Below, piece by piece: positions 8,244 to 16,811 of a DNA stretch of 64,000 nt (the stretch's first letter is position 1; each line of letters begins with the position of its first letter). Made by a program: the position numbers and the translations under genes. This stretch comes from Leptospira perdikensis (GTDB lineage Bacteria > Spirochaetota > Leptospiria > Leptospirales > Leptospiraceae), in the NCBI RefSeq assembly GCF_004769575.1, contig NZ_RQGA01000017.1, positions 62,001 through 126,000 on the forward strand. The letters run 5' to 3'. The notes under the pieces were generated by a model, which saw only the letters and a program-made list of their open reading frames with translations, was not told the origin of the DNA and did not search any database.

Positions 8244-9785
8244 TTATTTGCCTTTAAAAGCAGTTAACATTGCTTTGTCTTGGTTCGGAAAAAAGTTCAT
8301 CACAAATGCAGTTTGACCTTTGGTGATTTTTTCCACTTGTCTTCTGTATTTAATAACGGCACCTGGATGGGCTGTATTCCGAACAACAACCTTAACATTA
8401 TCTTGGTTGTATCGGGCACCTTTGAGTTCTTCGATTTTTGATCGGAGTAGTTCAACGGTTTTACTTTTTTTCTGATAAGCATCAAAGATTTCTTTAAACT
8501 TCTCTTTTCTGGCATCGTCTATTTTGCCACGAGACCTTTGTACCACTTCTTTGATCTTTTGAATTTCAGGAACTAGTGCTTCTAACTCTCTTTCAAAATC
8601 AGTAAGACGGGAACTACCTTCTGTAAAAAGTCGATCATTTCGATAATGAAACCCCACTTCCACAACGGTATCCATCTGTGCTGTGGAACCGAGAGAAGAT
8701 ACAGTGATTCCTTGGTAAGATACAATGTCAGATCCAATGATAGATGAACTTTCGCCTGTTAGGATTACGTTTCCTAAACAAAGAATTTTACTGCCTAAAA
8801 TAAAGTTCTCTACAATACAATCTCCATCGATTTCTAAATTTCCATTTTCGATGAATTTCGCACGAAGGTCTCCTTTGATTCGAATGACACCTTTGCCTTT
8901 GGCTTTGACTCCACCTTTGACTTCTAAGTCTTCACCCACAACAACATCGGAAGATTCTACGTTACCATCTAAATAAAGAGAACCTTGGCAATTAACTACA
9001 GCACCTTCTTCGATAGTTCCTTTCACACGGATGGCACCTTCAAAATTGATGTTACCTGTTCCTAGTCCAATATTACTTTCGATGTTTAACTCAGGAGATA
9101 CTGTAAGAGAATTGTCCGTGGAAAATACGACGCCACTGAGACCGGCAAAGTATTCTTTTAGTTGTCGTCCCGGTTTTTCTGGATCTTCTACTGTTTTTGG
9201 AAGAACGTTTTTACCTAAGGTAAGTCTTGGTCTATCAATTGGATTGGGATAAATAGGGTTTCCAATAACATCAATTCCTTGTTCCCCAGCAACACCTTCA
9301 AATAAAGTGGCAAGTCTTTCGCCTTCTTTTACGTGAATGTATTTGTTGATATTTCTATAATCAGCGGATCCGTCTTCTTTTAACACAACACGTTGTGCTC
9401 TTGGAAAATAGAATTTAATCCAACCACTTTCCCCTTGTTTGGCGGGGTTCCCTTGAGCAACTATAAAATTGAAATCTTCTTTTACCTTAGTGGGATCTTT
9501 TAGAATTTTATCAATTTCGATGGCGGCTTTATCAACCTCTTTCATCAAAATTCGATCCCTATGGACGGTTGCATTGTCTAGAGCTTCATAAATTAAAATA
9601 TTGCTCATAGAACCACCTAACAACCAAATTGGTTTTGCCACCAAAGTTGCAGTTAGTCGATCCTCGGAGATTTGGATTTTCAGTCCCCGTTCCGGATTGA
9701 AGTCCGGTGCATTTTTTACGTCCATTCTGTAACAATTATCGGCAGGTTTCTTAGGAGAAACGACAAATTCTATCGGTCGAGCCAA
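8244..9785 (-). CDS. FapA-type DUF342 protein
   Basis: The 513-residue protein has a long central block of short beta repeats (residues about 215-370: repeated glycine-rich turns such as GNINFEGAIRVKGTIEEGA), the beta-helix seen in FapA/DUF342 proteins, followed by a coiled coil at about 385-450. Members of the family are cytoplasmic, sometimes linked to polymer or flagellar functions, but the biochemical role is unknown. The TTG start at 9785 overlaps the upstream hydrolase by 16 bases with a GGAAG site; an ATG at 9725 is an alternative but has no obvious ribosome site. It is the last gene of a leftward four-gene run. Confidence 0.75.
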   Translation of the reverse strand: MARPIEFVVSPKKPADNCYRMDVKNAPDFNPERGLKIQISEDRLTATLVAKPIWLLGGSMSNILIYEALDNATVHRDRILMKEVDKAAIEIDKILKDPTKVKEDFNFIVAQGNPAKQGESGWIKFYFPRAQRVVLKEDGSADYRNINKYIHVKEGERLATLFEGVAGEQGIDVIGNPIYPNPIDRPRLTLGKNVLPKTVEDPEKPGRQLKEYFAGLSGVVFSTDNSLTVSPELNIESNIGLGTGNINFEGAIRVKGTIEEGAVVNCQGSLYLDGNVESSDVVVGEDLEVKGGVKAKGKGVIRIKGDLRAKFIENGNLEIDGDCIVENFILGSKILCLGNVILTGESSSIIGSDIVSYQGITVSSLGSTAQMDTVVEVGFHYRNDRLFTEGSSRLTDFERELEALVPEIQKIKEVVQRSRGKIDDARKEKFKEIFDAYQKKSKTVELLRSKIEELKGARYNQDNVKVVVRNTAHPGAVIKYRRQVEKITKGQTAFVMNFFPNQDKAMLTAFKGK

Positions 9786-10807
9786 TATAGAAAACTTCCG
9801 AAGGTTTGGAGGAGGGCCGGAACCCCGAAAATTTGGGAGTGGAGGGGGAGGCTGTCCCCGTGCGTTAGCGCTGTGGAGGTGCGGTGGACATAGGAAATTT
9901 CTTTTTTTTGGAAGAGGAAGGCCAGTTTTTCTGACTCATCCGGTGAAATGACGGGGTCTGTCTTTCCGTGAAGGAGGGAAACCGGGCCATCCAAACTTTC
10001 TAATTGGTAAAATGGAGAGAGGTTTTCCGGAAGATTTTTTGGGACAGTGTTCAGAACTCGTTTGGCAAGATCTTTCCTAAAGTTTTCGTCAGTGCCCACT
10101 TGGGAAAAAAATTCTTTCGCCGGGGCCGAAGTTCTTTCGAGTAAGGTTTCGGTCTGGGCGTCCTTTCCGGTTCGTTTGAGTCCATTGTCGAGGGCCGCTG
10201 CATAGTATACAGGTTGTAATTCCTCTGCAAGTTTTGGTTCAAAACAATGGAGAAAATTGTAGAGAATGACATAGACAGCATAAGGGTCGATATCGTAGTT
10301 CGAAAATACAAAAGGTACGGTATCTAAAAAATCGCAATAAGCACCGATGGCCATTGATGTTTTGATTTTCTTTCTTGTATTCGACTTGGAAGCTGCAATG
10401 AGTCCCATCCCACCCGAAAAACTAGCAGATAAATATCCTAAGTCATTGCCATTAAATAGATGTTTGGTGGAGGAAACTTCCATCATTAAATCTTCTATGT
10501 TGGATATTGTTTTTTCTTCGATTCGAAGTCCTTTTACTTCTGGAAGTTCAGGAAGAATTACACTGTGATTGGAATTTGCAATGTTTTCTGCGAGTTCCAA
10601 AATCCTTGGGTCGTCAATTCCCATGGCACTCATTCCGTGTTGGATATAAACACCTGGCAATGATTCCGGATTTTTGCCCGTTGGATAAAAATGAAATACT
10701 CGTCTGCCTGTGCCTGGTAATTGGAGTTCCTTACGTTCTAAAGGTTTTTTTTGTTTAAGCCCAGCATAATTCAAAACGAGTGGGATTGCCAAAACATAAG
10801 GTTTCAT
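9770..10807 (-). CDS. alpha/beta-hydrolase fold protein
   Basis: The 345-residue protein has the fold's order of elements: an oxyanion-type segment (VYIQHGMSAMG near 53-63), a nucleophile elbow in SASFSGGMGL, an acid in HGKTDPVISPDE and the catalytic His in TALTHGDSL near the end. The elbow lacks the usual GxSxG form, so catalysis is likely but not certain. The N-terminus is hydrophobic and may be a membrane anchor. The gene starts 6 bases after the CheX-like gene and overlaps the FapA-type gene by 16 bases, so the three are co-expressed. The substrate is unknown. Confidence 0.7.
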   Translation of the reverse strand: MKPYVLAIPLVLNYAGLKQKKPLERKELQLPGTGRRVFHFYPTGKNPESLPGVYIQHGMSAMGIDDPRILELAENIANSNHSVILPELPEVKGLRIEEKTISNIEDLMMEVSSTKHLFNGNDLGYLSASFSGGMGLIAASKSNTRKKIKTSMAIGAYCDFLDTVPFVFSNYDIDPYAVYVILYNFLHCFEPKLAEELQPVYYAAALDNGLKRTGKDAQTETLLERTSAPAKEFFSQVGTDENFRKDLAKRVLNTVPKNLPENLSPFYQLESLDGPVSLLHGKTDPVISPDESEKLAFLFQKKEISYVHRTSTALTHGDSLPLHSQIFGVPALLQTFGSFLYWLDR

Positions 10808-10813
10808 TCGGAA

Positions 10814-11329
10814 TTAGTTTTTTGGGGTGGGAAATTTTTCCAACAATAAAATCAAATAGAGTCTACCCATATACTCTTCTCCTCTTCTATCTTTGAGATT
10901 AAAGATAAGTATATATTGGCGAAAGTGTTCTAAGGATATAGGAACGAGTTTATGGTTTAAATTTTCTGGTGGTAAGATATCAATTTCGTAACGCCCCAGT
11001 CTCATTTCAGTAATCAATTTTCCAGCGATTTGGTTTGCAAACTCCATCATGATGGATGCAGAGTGCGAACGAGAAGTGGGATCAATTTGAAAGGCTTTCG
11101 CAATTTTGGGAAGGAGTTTTAGTTTGGTATAACCATCTAAGGCCAGATAAACTTTTCCATTGATATCGCCAACAAACTCAACAAGTGTACAATTTTCAAA
11201 ACAGAGGCCTTCATTTTTAGAAGGTCCGTATGCTTCTCGTTCCGCAAATACTAATAGAGACTTTTGAAAGTGTTCTGGTAATACTTGTGAAACTGTCAGA
11301 ATGAATTTTTCGTCAATTAACGGATCCAT
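10814..11329 (-). CDS. CheX-like protein
   Basis: The 171-residue protein has the CheC/CheX pattern: a central helix reading MMEFANQIAGK, which carries the E-x2-N pair that catalyses CheY-P dephosphorylation in CheX, set among alternating strands (GKVYLALDG, VPISLEHFRQYILIF). CheX acts as a homodimer phosphatase on response regulators. No che genes are in the window, so the partner may be another regulator. The ATG follows the stop of the upstream gene directly (TAAATG), which indicates strict coupling. Confidence 0.6.
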   Translation of the reverse strand: MDPLIDEKFILTVSQVLPEHFQKSLLVFAEREAYGPSKNEGLCFENCTLVEFVGDINGKVYLALDGYTKLKLLPKIAKAFQIDPTSRSHSASIMMEFANQIAGKLITEMRLGRYEIDILPPENLNHKLVPISLEHFRQYILIFNLKDRRGEEYMGRLYLILLLEKFPTPKN

Positions 11330-12460
11330 TTAGGCTGCGTGGTAGAGGATACTCTCTTCCAAGGATTTGTATGCTGCTTTGATCCAAACATCAAATTTGA
11401 TTCCTTGAATGTTTTGGTTGGAATAACCGAGGGCAACTTCTGAAGGATAACCGAGACTATCCAATTCTTCTATGAACTGATTAAAAAATTCCGAAAAACG
11501 ATCGACTCTTTCATTGGAAACAATGGCCGCATATAAATTCTCTTCTAGTTGATACAAACCCAAACCAAGAACAACATTTTGTTTTCCAAGTAGGTTCAGT
11601 CCAATCGCAATTTCCGTTTGGAAGTTAGTGTCAATGAATTTGAAAAGAATCAGTGTTACTTTTTCTTTGGATTCAAATGCTGATTTTGCCATTTGGTAAA
11701 AGTGAGATACATTGAAAAGTTTTGAAATGGGATGTTTTGTTACTTTGGCATATTCTCTTTTTACCATAATTTTTTCTGAGATGATAGTCGACTTTTCCCA
11801 GAAAGATTGGATTTCTGATTCATCCCAAGACTCTTTAGTAGAGAAACATAAATAACCAAATAAATGGCCATTCATTGTGAGCGGGATGTATAACTTTCGT
11901 TTGTCGATTGAAATTGCAGGAAGTAATTCTCTGATTCGTCCTTCTTCGTATTCTTCCCATTCCACTGGATTGTCATCGGTTTCGACCATCATACCTGCTT
12001 TTTGCCAATAACATTCCTTAAATTCTTTTCCATCATAATAAACATATTGGATGGAAGTGAGTTTTTCTGTGAGATAAGGATAGGGAAATTCTTTTACTGT
12101 TTCGCAAAACAAAGATCGTTCTTCCGAATGAACTGACTCTCTCGCAAGTAAAATAGGATCTTTTTTCCAGAGGATTTCTTTCTGTTTTGGTTCTGCGTTG
12201 GATGGTTCTTTCGGTAAGGATGTTTCTGTATCGAAAATTATATCAGTATGTGGGGTTTCCTCTGATGGAGTTTCTGAATCTTGTAAACGGTTTGGTTCGA
12301 GGAAAGAATCTCTTTTTTGAAAGTCCAAACTGTATAAGAATAAAGCGAGTAACAAACAAGAAACGGTGAGGAGAGTAAAACTCACCCAGGAAAAATAGAA
12401 TGTATACTGAAGGATCACTCCAATGATAAAAAAAATTGTTGGAATTGTATATCGTTTCAT
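11330..12460 (-). CDS. membrane protein with GAF-like and degenerate GGDEF-like domains
   Basis: Two membrane helices lie at about residues 7-45, then a charged linker to about 130. Residues 130-230 have the pattern of a GAF sensor. Residues about 250-376 resemble a GGDEF fold by layout (a strand LILFKFID, a later VALGYSNQN, and an A-x-x-SL helix) but lack the GGDEF signature, so diguanylate synthesis is not expected. I infer a signal receptor heading an operon with the CheX-like protein, a hydrolase and a FapA-type protein. The domain calls rest on pattern only. Confidence 0.5.
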   Translation of the reverse strand: MKRYTIPTIFFIIGVILQYTFYFSWVSFTLLTVSCLLLALFLYSLDFQKRDSFLEPNRLQDSETPSEETPHTDIIFDTETSLPKEPSNAEPKQKEILWKKDPILLARESVHSEERSLFCETVKEFPYPYLTEKLTSIQYVYYDGKEFKECYWQKAGMMVETDDNPVEWEEYEEGRIRELLPAISIDKRKLYIPLTMNGHLFGYLCFSTKESWDESEIQSFWEKSTIISEKIMVKREYAKVTKHPISKLFNVSHFYQMAKSAFESKEKVTLILFKFIDTNFQTEIAIGLNLLGKQNVVLGLGLYQLEENLYAAIVSNERVDRFSEFFNQFIEELDSLGYPSEVALGYSNQNIQGIKFDVWIKAAYKSLEESILYHAA

Positions 12461-12537
12461 GGTGACTTAGCCGTTACTCAATATAACGGGTAAAATGGGG
12501 ATTCACTGAACTGATTTTCCCTTTCCGCTAGGGGCAA

Positions 12538-13278
12538 ATGAAACTCTATTCCGAATTGGCTGAATACTATTTTACCATCGAAGAAGCAAGCCGCAAGTTT
12601 TCGGAAGAAATCCTCTTCCTTCGGGAAACATTTAAGCGACATAAAATTAGTACTGTTTTAGACATTGGATGTGGGACTGGAGAACATATCAAAGAACTCC
12701 AAGGTATGGGTTTCAAACCACTTGGTATCGATGGTTCTCCTCGTATGTTAGAAATTGCCAAGGCACGATTTCCTCATTGCCAATTTGAACTTGGCAAAAT
12801 GGAAGTTTACGTCGCCAAACAACCGGTAGATGCAATCATTTGTTTGTATGGAACTTTTAATTATCTCATCAATGACGATTTGGTCCAAAATTTCTTAAGG
12901 AATTGCCATAAAAATTTAAAACAGGCTGGTCTTTTGGTTTTAGAAATCTGGAACGCAGACCCCATTCACAGAATCAAACGAAAACCAATCACTACTGTGA
13001 GTAACGTAAGACAAGGTGATACATCGATTCGAAGGAATCGGGGATTTCGTCTAACAAGAGCAGATGACGTAGCCATTGTCGAAGTGAACTATGTTTATAA
13101 TTTGAACCAAAAAGATTTAAAAGATAAACATACAATGCGGGTATTTCATTTTCCGCAAGTTCAGAATTTTTTAGATGATAATAAATTTGATGTCCTACAT
13201 GTATATAGCAATTATGACGGCGAAAAATATATCAAAACGGGCGCACGGATGCTCGTTGTAGCAAAAAAGAGGTCTTGA
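12538..13278 (+). CDS. class I SAM-dependent methyltransferase
   Basis: The 246-residue protein has the SAM-binding motif I as VLDIGCGTGEH (about 40-50), motif II GIDGSPRMLEIAK with the acidic ribose-binding residue, and the post-motif DAIICLYGTFNYL. This is the methyltransferase-11/25 type that acts on small molecules. The substrate cannot be read. GGGGC precedes the ATG. It stands alone, divergent from the membrane protein operon and 43 bases before lpdA, which has its own GGGAG site. Confidence 0.85.
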   Translation: MKLYSELAEYYFTIEEASRKFSEEILFLRETFKRHKISTVLDIGCGTGEHIKELQGMGFKPLGIDGSPRMLEIAKARFPHCQFELGKMEVYVAKQPVDAIICLYGTFNYLINDDLVQNFLRNCHKNLKQAGLLVLEIWNADPIHRIKRKPITTVSNVRQGDTSIRRNRGFRLTRADDVAIVEVNYVYNLNQKDLKDKHTMRVFHFPQVQNFLDDNKFDVLHVYSNYDGEKYIKTGARMLVVAKKRS

Positions 13279-13321
13279 CTTTCTTTTTTGCGTACGGTAT
13301 CCCAATCTATCGGGAGAACGT

Positions 13322-14749
13322 ATGTCCAATCCAAACCATTTTCAAGTGATCGTTATCGGAGGAGGGCCTGGCGGTTATGTCGCAGCCATCCGTGCCGCAC
13401 AATTAGGTTTGCAAACATGTGTTGTTGAGCGTGAAAAACTCGGGGGTGTTTGTTTGAATTGGGGTTGTATTCCCACCAAAGCTCTGTTAGAGAGTGCACA
13501 TGTATTGGAACATTTAAAACACGCTGCCACTTTTGGGCTTTCCTGTGATAATATCAAAGCAGACTTTGATGCTGTAATCAAACGTTCTCGTTCTGTTGCT
13601 GACCAAATGGCAAAAGGTGTTGAGTTTCTGATGAAGAAAAACAAAATCACCGTCGTGAATGGAGATGCTAGTTTTCAAAATTCTAAAACCATCCTAGTAA
13701 AACCAAGTTCTGGTGAATCAACAACTTACACTGCAGATTTTTATATTTTAGCGGTAGGTGCGAAAAACAAGGCTCTTCCTTTTTTGCCATTTGATGGCAA
13801 ACGTGTATTATCTGCTAAGGACGCAATGATTGAACCAAAAGTAATTCCCAATCTTGCTATTATTGGTGCAGGTGCGATTGGAGTTGAGTTTGCTGATTTT
13901 TATGCCAGTATGGGATCTAAAGTGACTATCATTGAATTCCAAGACCATCTACTCCCGAATGAAGATTTGGAAATCTCAGGAGTATTAGAACGGAGTTTTA
14001 AAAAAAGAGGGATCGAATTGTATTTAAGTCATGGGGTGGAAACGGCCGTGGTTTCTGAATCGGGGGTTGAACTTACTTTACAAGATCGTAAATCTGCAAA
14101 AAAAGAAAAATTAAACTTTGATAAGGTAATTGTTGGAGTAGGAATTGCACCTAATACTAGTTCTATTGGATTGGATGAAATTGGGATCAAACTAAAAAAT
14201 GGATTTGTCGACTTTGTTGGTAACTATCGTTCTACCGTGGATCATATTTATGCCATAGGGGATTGTATTCCAACACCTTCCCTTGCTCATGTGGCGAGTG
14301 CTGAAGGTATTCGTGCTGCAGAAGATATTTCTGTGCGACTCGGAAATCCGCACCATTTACAAATCTCAAGACTAAACTATTCTTATATTCCCGGTTGTAC
14401 TTATTGCCATCCTGAAGTGGCGAGTGTGGGTCTTACCGAAGAAAAAGCAAAAGCACTCGGATATGAAATCTCTGTAGGTAAATTTCCATTTACGGCCAGT
14501 GGAAGGGCGCAAGCCCAAGGTGACACAACGGGAATGGTAAAAATTGTTTCCGATAAAAAACACGGTGAAATTTTGGGGGCACATATCATTGGGAGTGGGG
14601 CTACGGAAATGATCGCTGAGCTAACATTAGGTGCCAATATGGAAATCACAGTCAGGGAACTGGCAAACACCATTCATGCCCATCCAACACTTTCGGAAGG
14701 AATTATGGAAAGTGCTGCTGCTGTTCTTGGGGAAGCGATTAATATATAG
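13322..14749 (+). CDS. lpdA: dihydrolipoyl dehydrogenase (E3)
   Basis: E3 reoxidises dihydrolipoamide in 2-oxo-acid dehydrogenase complexes and glycine cleavage. The 475-residue length is standard. Visible are the FAD Rossmann motif GGGPGGYVAA (13-22), the redox disulfide CLNWGC (Cys44, Cys49), the NAD motif GAGAIGVEFADFYASMG, the second FAD motif YAIGDC and the C-terminal HAHPTLSE with the catalytic His-Glu pair. No E1 or E2 gene is adjacent, so this E3 may serve several complexes. GGGAGAACGT precedes the ATG. Confidence 0.95.
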   Translation: MSNPNHFQVIVIGGGPGGYVAAIRAAQLGLQTCVVEREKLGGVCLNWGCIPTKALLESAHVLEHLKHAATFGLSCDNIKADFDAVIKRSRSVADQMAKGVEFLMKKNKITVVNGDASFQNSKTILVKPSSGESTTYTADFYILAVGAKNKALPFLPFDGKRVLSAKDAMIEPKVIPNLAIIGAGAIGVEFADFYASMGSKVTIIEFQDHLLPNEDLEISGVLERSFKKRGIELYLSHGVETAVVSESGVELTLQDRKSAKKEKLNFDKVIVGVGIAPNTSSIGLDEIGIKLKNGFVDFVGNYRSTVDHIYAIGDCIPTPSLAHVASAEGIRAAEDISVRLGNPHHLQISRLNYSYIPGCTYCHPEVASVGLTEEKAKALGYEISVGKFPFTASGRAQAQGDTTGMVKIVSDKKHGEILGAHIIGSGATEMIAELTLGANMEITVRELANTIHAHPTLSEGIMESAAAVLGEAINI

Positions 14750-14786
14750 GGGGGGAGCCATCCGAGTAGACCTCGAGATTTTTTTT

Positions 14787-15479
14787 ATGAAATTGAAAAA
14801 GAAACATAACTCAAAAAAAAATTTAAAGATCATATTCTTTTCGAAACAGGTCTTCTTTTTTATTTTTGCAGTTTTCGCATTACAATGTATCGGTACGGAT
14901 CGAAAATCCACAGAAGTTCCGATTGCAACTAAATGTGTATTTATGGATGGATTAAAGTTACGAGAAAACCCAAGTCCTCATGAGAAGACACACTTTATAC
15001 TAAAATACGGTGAATCTCTAAATATTTATCAATTATCTAATCATCAGGATTTGATTAATGGCATTCAGTCAAATTGGTCTCTAGTTGAATTTAATGGAAC
15101 GAAAGGATGGGTATTTTCCGCTTATTTAAAAGAAAACTGTCCAAGTGAAAAAAATAAGTATGTTGGTTTGATCCGCCTGAATCATAATTATCCAATTTTT
15201 CACTTACAAGCAAAAAATTCAGAATATATGATTGGAAATATTTATAAAACAAAAGATTGTTCTGAGATTAACAATCAGGCTTGTATATACACTTGTGCTT
15301 ATGAAGCAGGCGGTGGTAGCTGTTCCATCACATCGTTTAAGATTGATAAGAACTTAATTACCATTCAGGTTGCGTTGAAAAAAGATCTTTTATTTGTTCA
15401 GAACAATGAAAAATACATTTGTATGATAGAGAACTCAGAGGAACTTGAGCCAAAAATTATTTTTTGCGATAAACGTTGA
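14787..15479 (+). CDS. putative lipoprotein with bacterial SH3-like domain
   Basis: The frame is open from 14631 inside lpdA, but the ATG at 14787 is the likely start since it gives a basic N-terminus, a hydrophobic segment and a lipobox-like FALQC (Cys34). Residues about 50-110 fit an SH3b domain: KCVFMDGLKLRENPS, then WSLVEFNGTKGWVFSAYL. SH3b domains in secreted proteins bind peptidoglycan or other ligands. The C-terminal half has six cysteines that could form disulfides. It is only 38 bases after lpdA but probably unrelated to it. Function unknown. Confidence 0.6.
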   Translation: MKLKKKHNSKKNLKIIFFSKQVFFFIFAVFALQCIGTDRKSTEVPIATKCVFMDGLKLRENPSPHEKTHFILKYGESLNIYQLSNHQDLINGIQSNWSLVEFNGTKGWVFSAYLKENCPSEKNKYVGLIRLNHNYPIFHLQAKNSEYMIGNIYKTKDCSEINNQACIYTCAYEAGGGSCSITSFKIDKNLITIQVALKKDLLFVQNNEKYICMIENSEELEPKIIFCDKR

Positions 15480-15515
15480 AGATATCAGACTTTGTGTTAT
15501 CTGCCTCCACTTTCT

Positions 15516-16370
15516 TTAGCTAATTTGCCCTTCTTTAATCCCCAAACATTTCTGCATCCAATTCCAAGTTTCTTCCGGTCTCTCGAACGGAAAAAAATGA
15601 GTGAAGCCAGGGAAGATGGTCACATCAGAATTGGGATGTACTTTTGTGAGTAAGTTCGCATGTTTGGGACTACAGACTTCGAATTTTTCTGGGATCGCAA
15701 TATGGTTTTCTGTTTTGATACCGTAAAAGTTTTTGAAGACATGGAAGTGGGCATGCCCAAAAATTTTTGCTTCCACCCTTGGATCACAACAAAGTTTGAC
15801 CTCCGCTTCATGACCAGTGCTCACAAAACAAGAGTTTAAATAATCCTCAAATATAGAAGGTTCAAAGTTTGCAAAGGCAGGGAACTTTCGGAATGATCGC
15901 CTAACAAGTTCGATAGATTTAAAATGACTTCGTCTTTTTTTGGCACCCATTGCGAGTGGGTTTTCTAAAAATTTGGAGAGTAGGATCATCTTCCAACCAA
16001 GGATGACTGGATCCATCGCAAGAACCTTTTCAAATCGATCAGGTTCTTTGGCTGCTGCCAGTAACGAGGATGCTCCACCCAGAGAGTGACCTATGATATT
16101 TGTTTTTAGAACGGATTCGTGATCGAGTAGTGCCAAGATTTGATCTCGAAACACATTCCAATTATGGAATTCTAAACTAAATTCAGAACGACCGTGGCCT
16201 AAAAAATCAGGAGCAAGCACACGGTAATGTTTCGATAATAAATTAAAGTAATACTGATAACAACCGGCACTATAGCCATTGGCATGAGAGAAAACGAGAA
16301 CGGGACCCGGAGTTTCCGAATCTAAGTAGGCGCATTCCCAGTTTCTGAACCGAAAGGATTTTGATTTCAT
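15516..16370 (-). CDS. alpha/beta hydrolase
   Basis: The protein has a full catalytic set: HANGYSAG near the oxyanion site, nucleophile elbow GHSLGGASS, and the late His in FPGFTHFFPFERP. It resembles general esterase/lipase-type hydrolases of about 280 residues. The ATG at 16370 (284 residues, starting MKSKSFRFRN) is chosen over an upstream TTG at 16424, which would overlap the divergent transporter gene. Ribosome sites for both are poor. Substrate unknown. Confidence 0.8.
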   Translation of the reverse strand: MKSKSFRFRNWECAYLDSETPGPVLVFSHANGYSAGCYQYYFNLLSKHYRVLAPDFLGHGRSEFSLEFHNWNVFRDQILALLDHESVLKTNIIGHSLGGASSLLAAAKEPDRFEKVLAMDPVILGWKMILLSKFLENPLAMGAKKRRSHFKSIELVRRSFRKFPAFANFEPSIFEDYLNSCFVSTGHEAEVKLCCDPRVEAKIFGHAHFHVFKNFYGIKTENHIAIPEKFEVCSPKHANLLTKVHPNSDVTIFPGFTHFFPFERPEETWNWMQKCLGIKEGQIS

Positions 16371-16418
16371 TTTTCTATTTGACCCTTCCCGATTTAGATC
16401 GGATTTTGTCTGTATCCC

Positions 16419-16808
16419 ATGCAATTCCAGGTCATCCTCTTCTTCTGTATAGCCGTATTCTTTAATGCCTTGGCTAATATTTTAATCAAATCTTCATCTA
16501 TGCAAGATCATACAAAAACTTTATCGGGTGGTCTTTGGGATACAATCTTTACTGTATTTAATCCCTACTTCATCGGAGGGCTTGCGAGTTTCGGTTTGGC
16601 TCTACTTGGATACCGCTATGTATTAGGTAAAGGTTTGAAACTCTCTCTTGCTTATCCTGTATTTACTTCTAGTGGATTTATTATCGTTCTTATCGCATCT
16701 TCGCTTTTTTTTAAGGAAAGGTTAAACTTAACGCAGTGGTTAGGCATTGCATTCATATTGGTAGGTGTTTGGCTTACCGCCTTGCAAATGTTTGACGTTA
16801 AGTCGTAA
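16419..16808 (+). CDS. four-helix EamA/SMR-type transporter, ArnE-like
   Basis: The 129-residue protein has four membrane helices and the SMR/half-EamA pattern (LSLAYPVFTSSGFIIVL, then a last helix GIAFILVGVWL). In the first helix the position of the essential Glu of EmrE-type drug exporters is Asn (FFNALANILIK), so proton-coupled drug export is unlikely; ArnE/ArnF-type lipid flippases also lack that Glu. The gene is followed 3 bases later by a phosphatase-superfamily enzyme, which fits transport of a lipid-linked group across the inner membrane. This role is an inference. Confidence 0.65.
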   Translation: MQFQVILFFCIAVFFNALANILIKSSSMQDHTKTLSGGLWDTIFTVFNPYFIGGLASFGLALLGYRYVLGKGLKLSLAYPVFTSSGFIIVLIASSLFFKERLNLTQWLGIAFILVGVWLTALQMFDVKS

Positions 16809-16811
16809 GTT

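Noticed and set aside
11330..12460. Annotation as an active diguanylate cyclase
   Set aside because: No GGDEF signature is present in the region that has the fold's general layout.
14631..14786. N-terminal extension of the SH3-like lipoprotein into lpdA
   Set aside because: The first 52 codons overlap lpdA in another frame and would hide the signal peptide and lipobox that begin at 14787.
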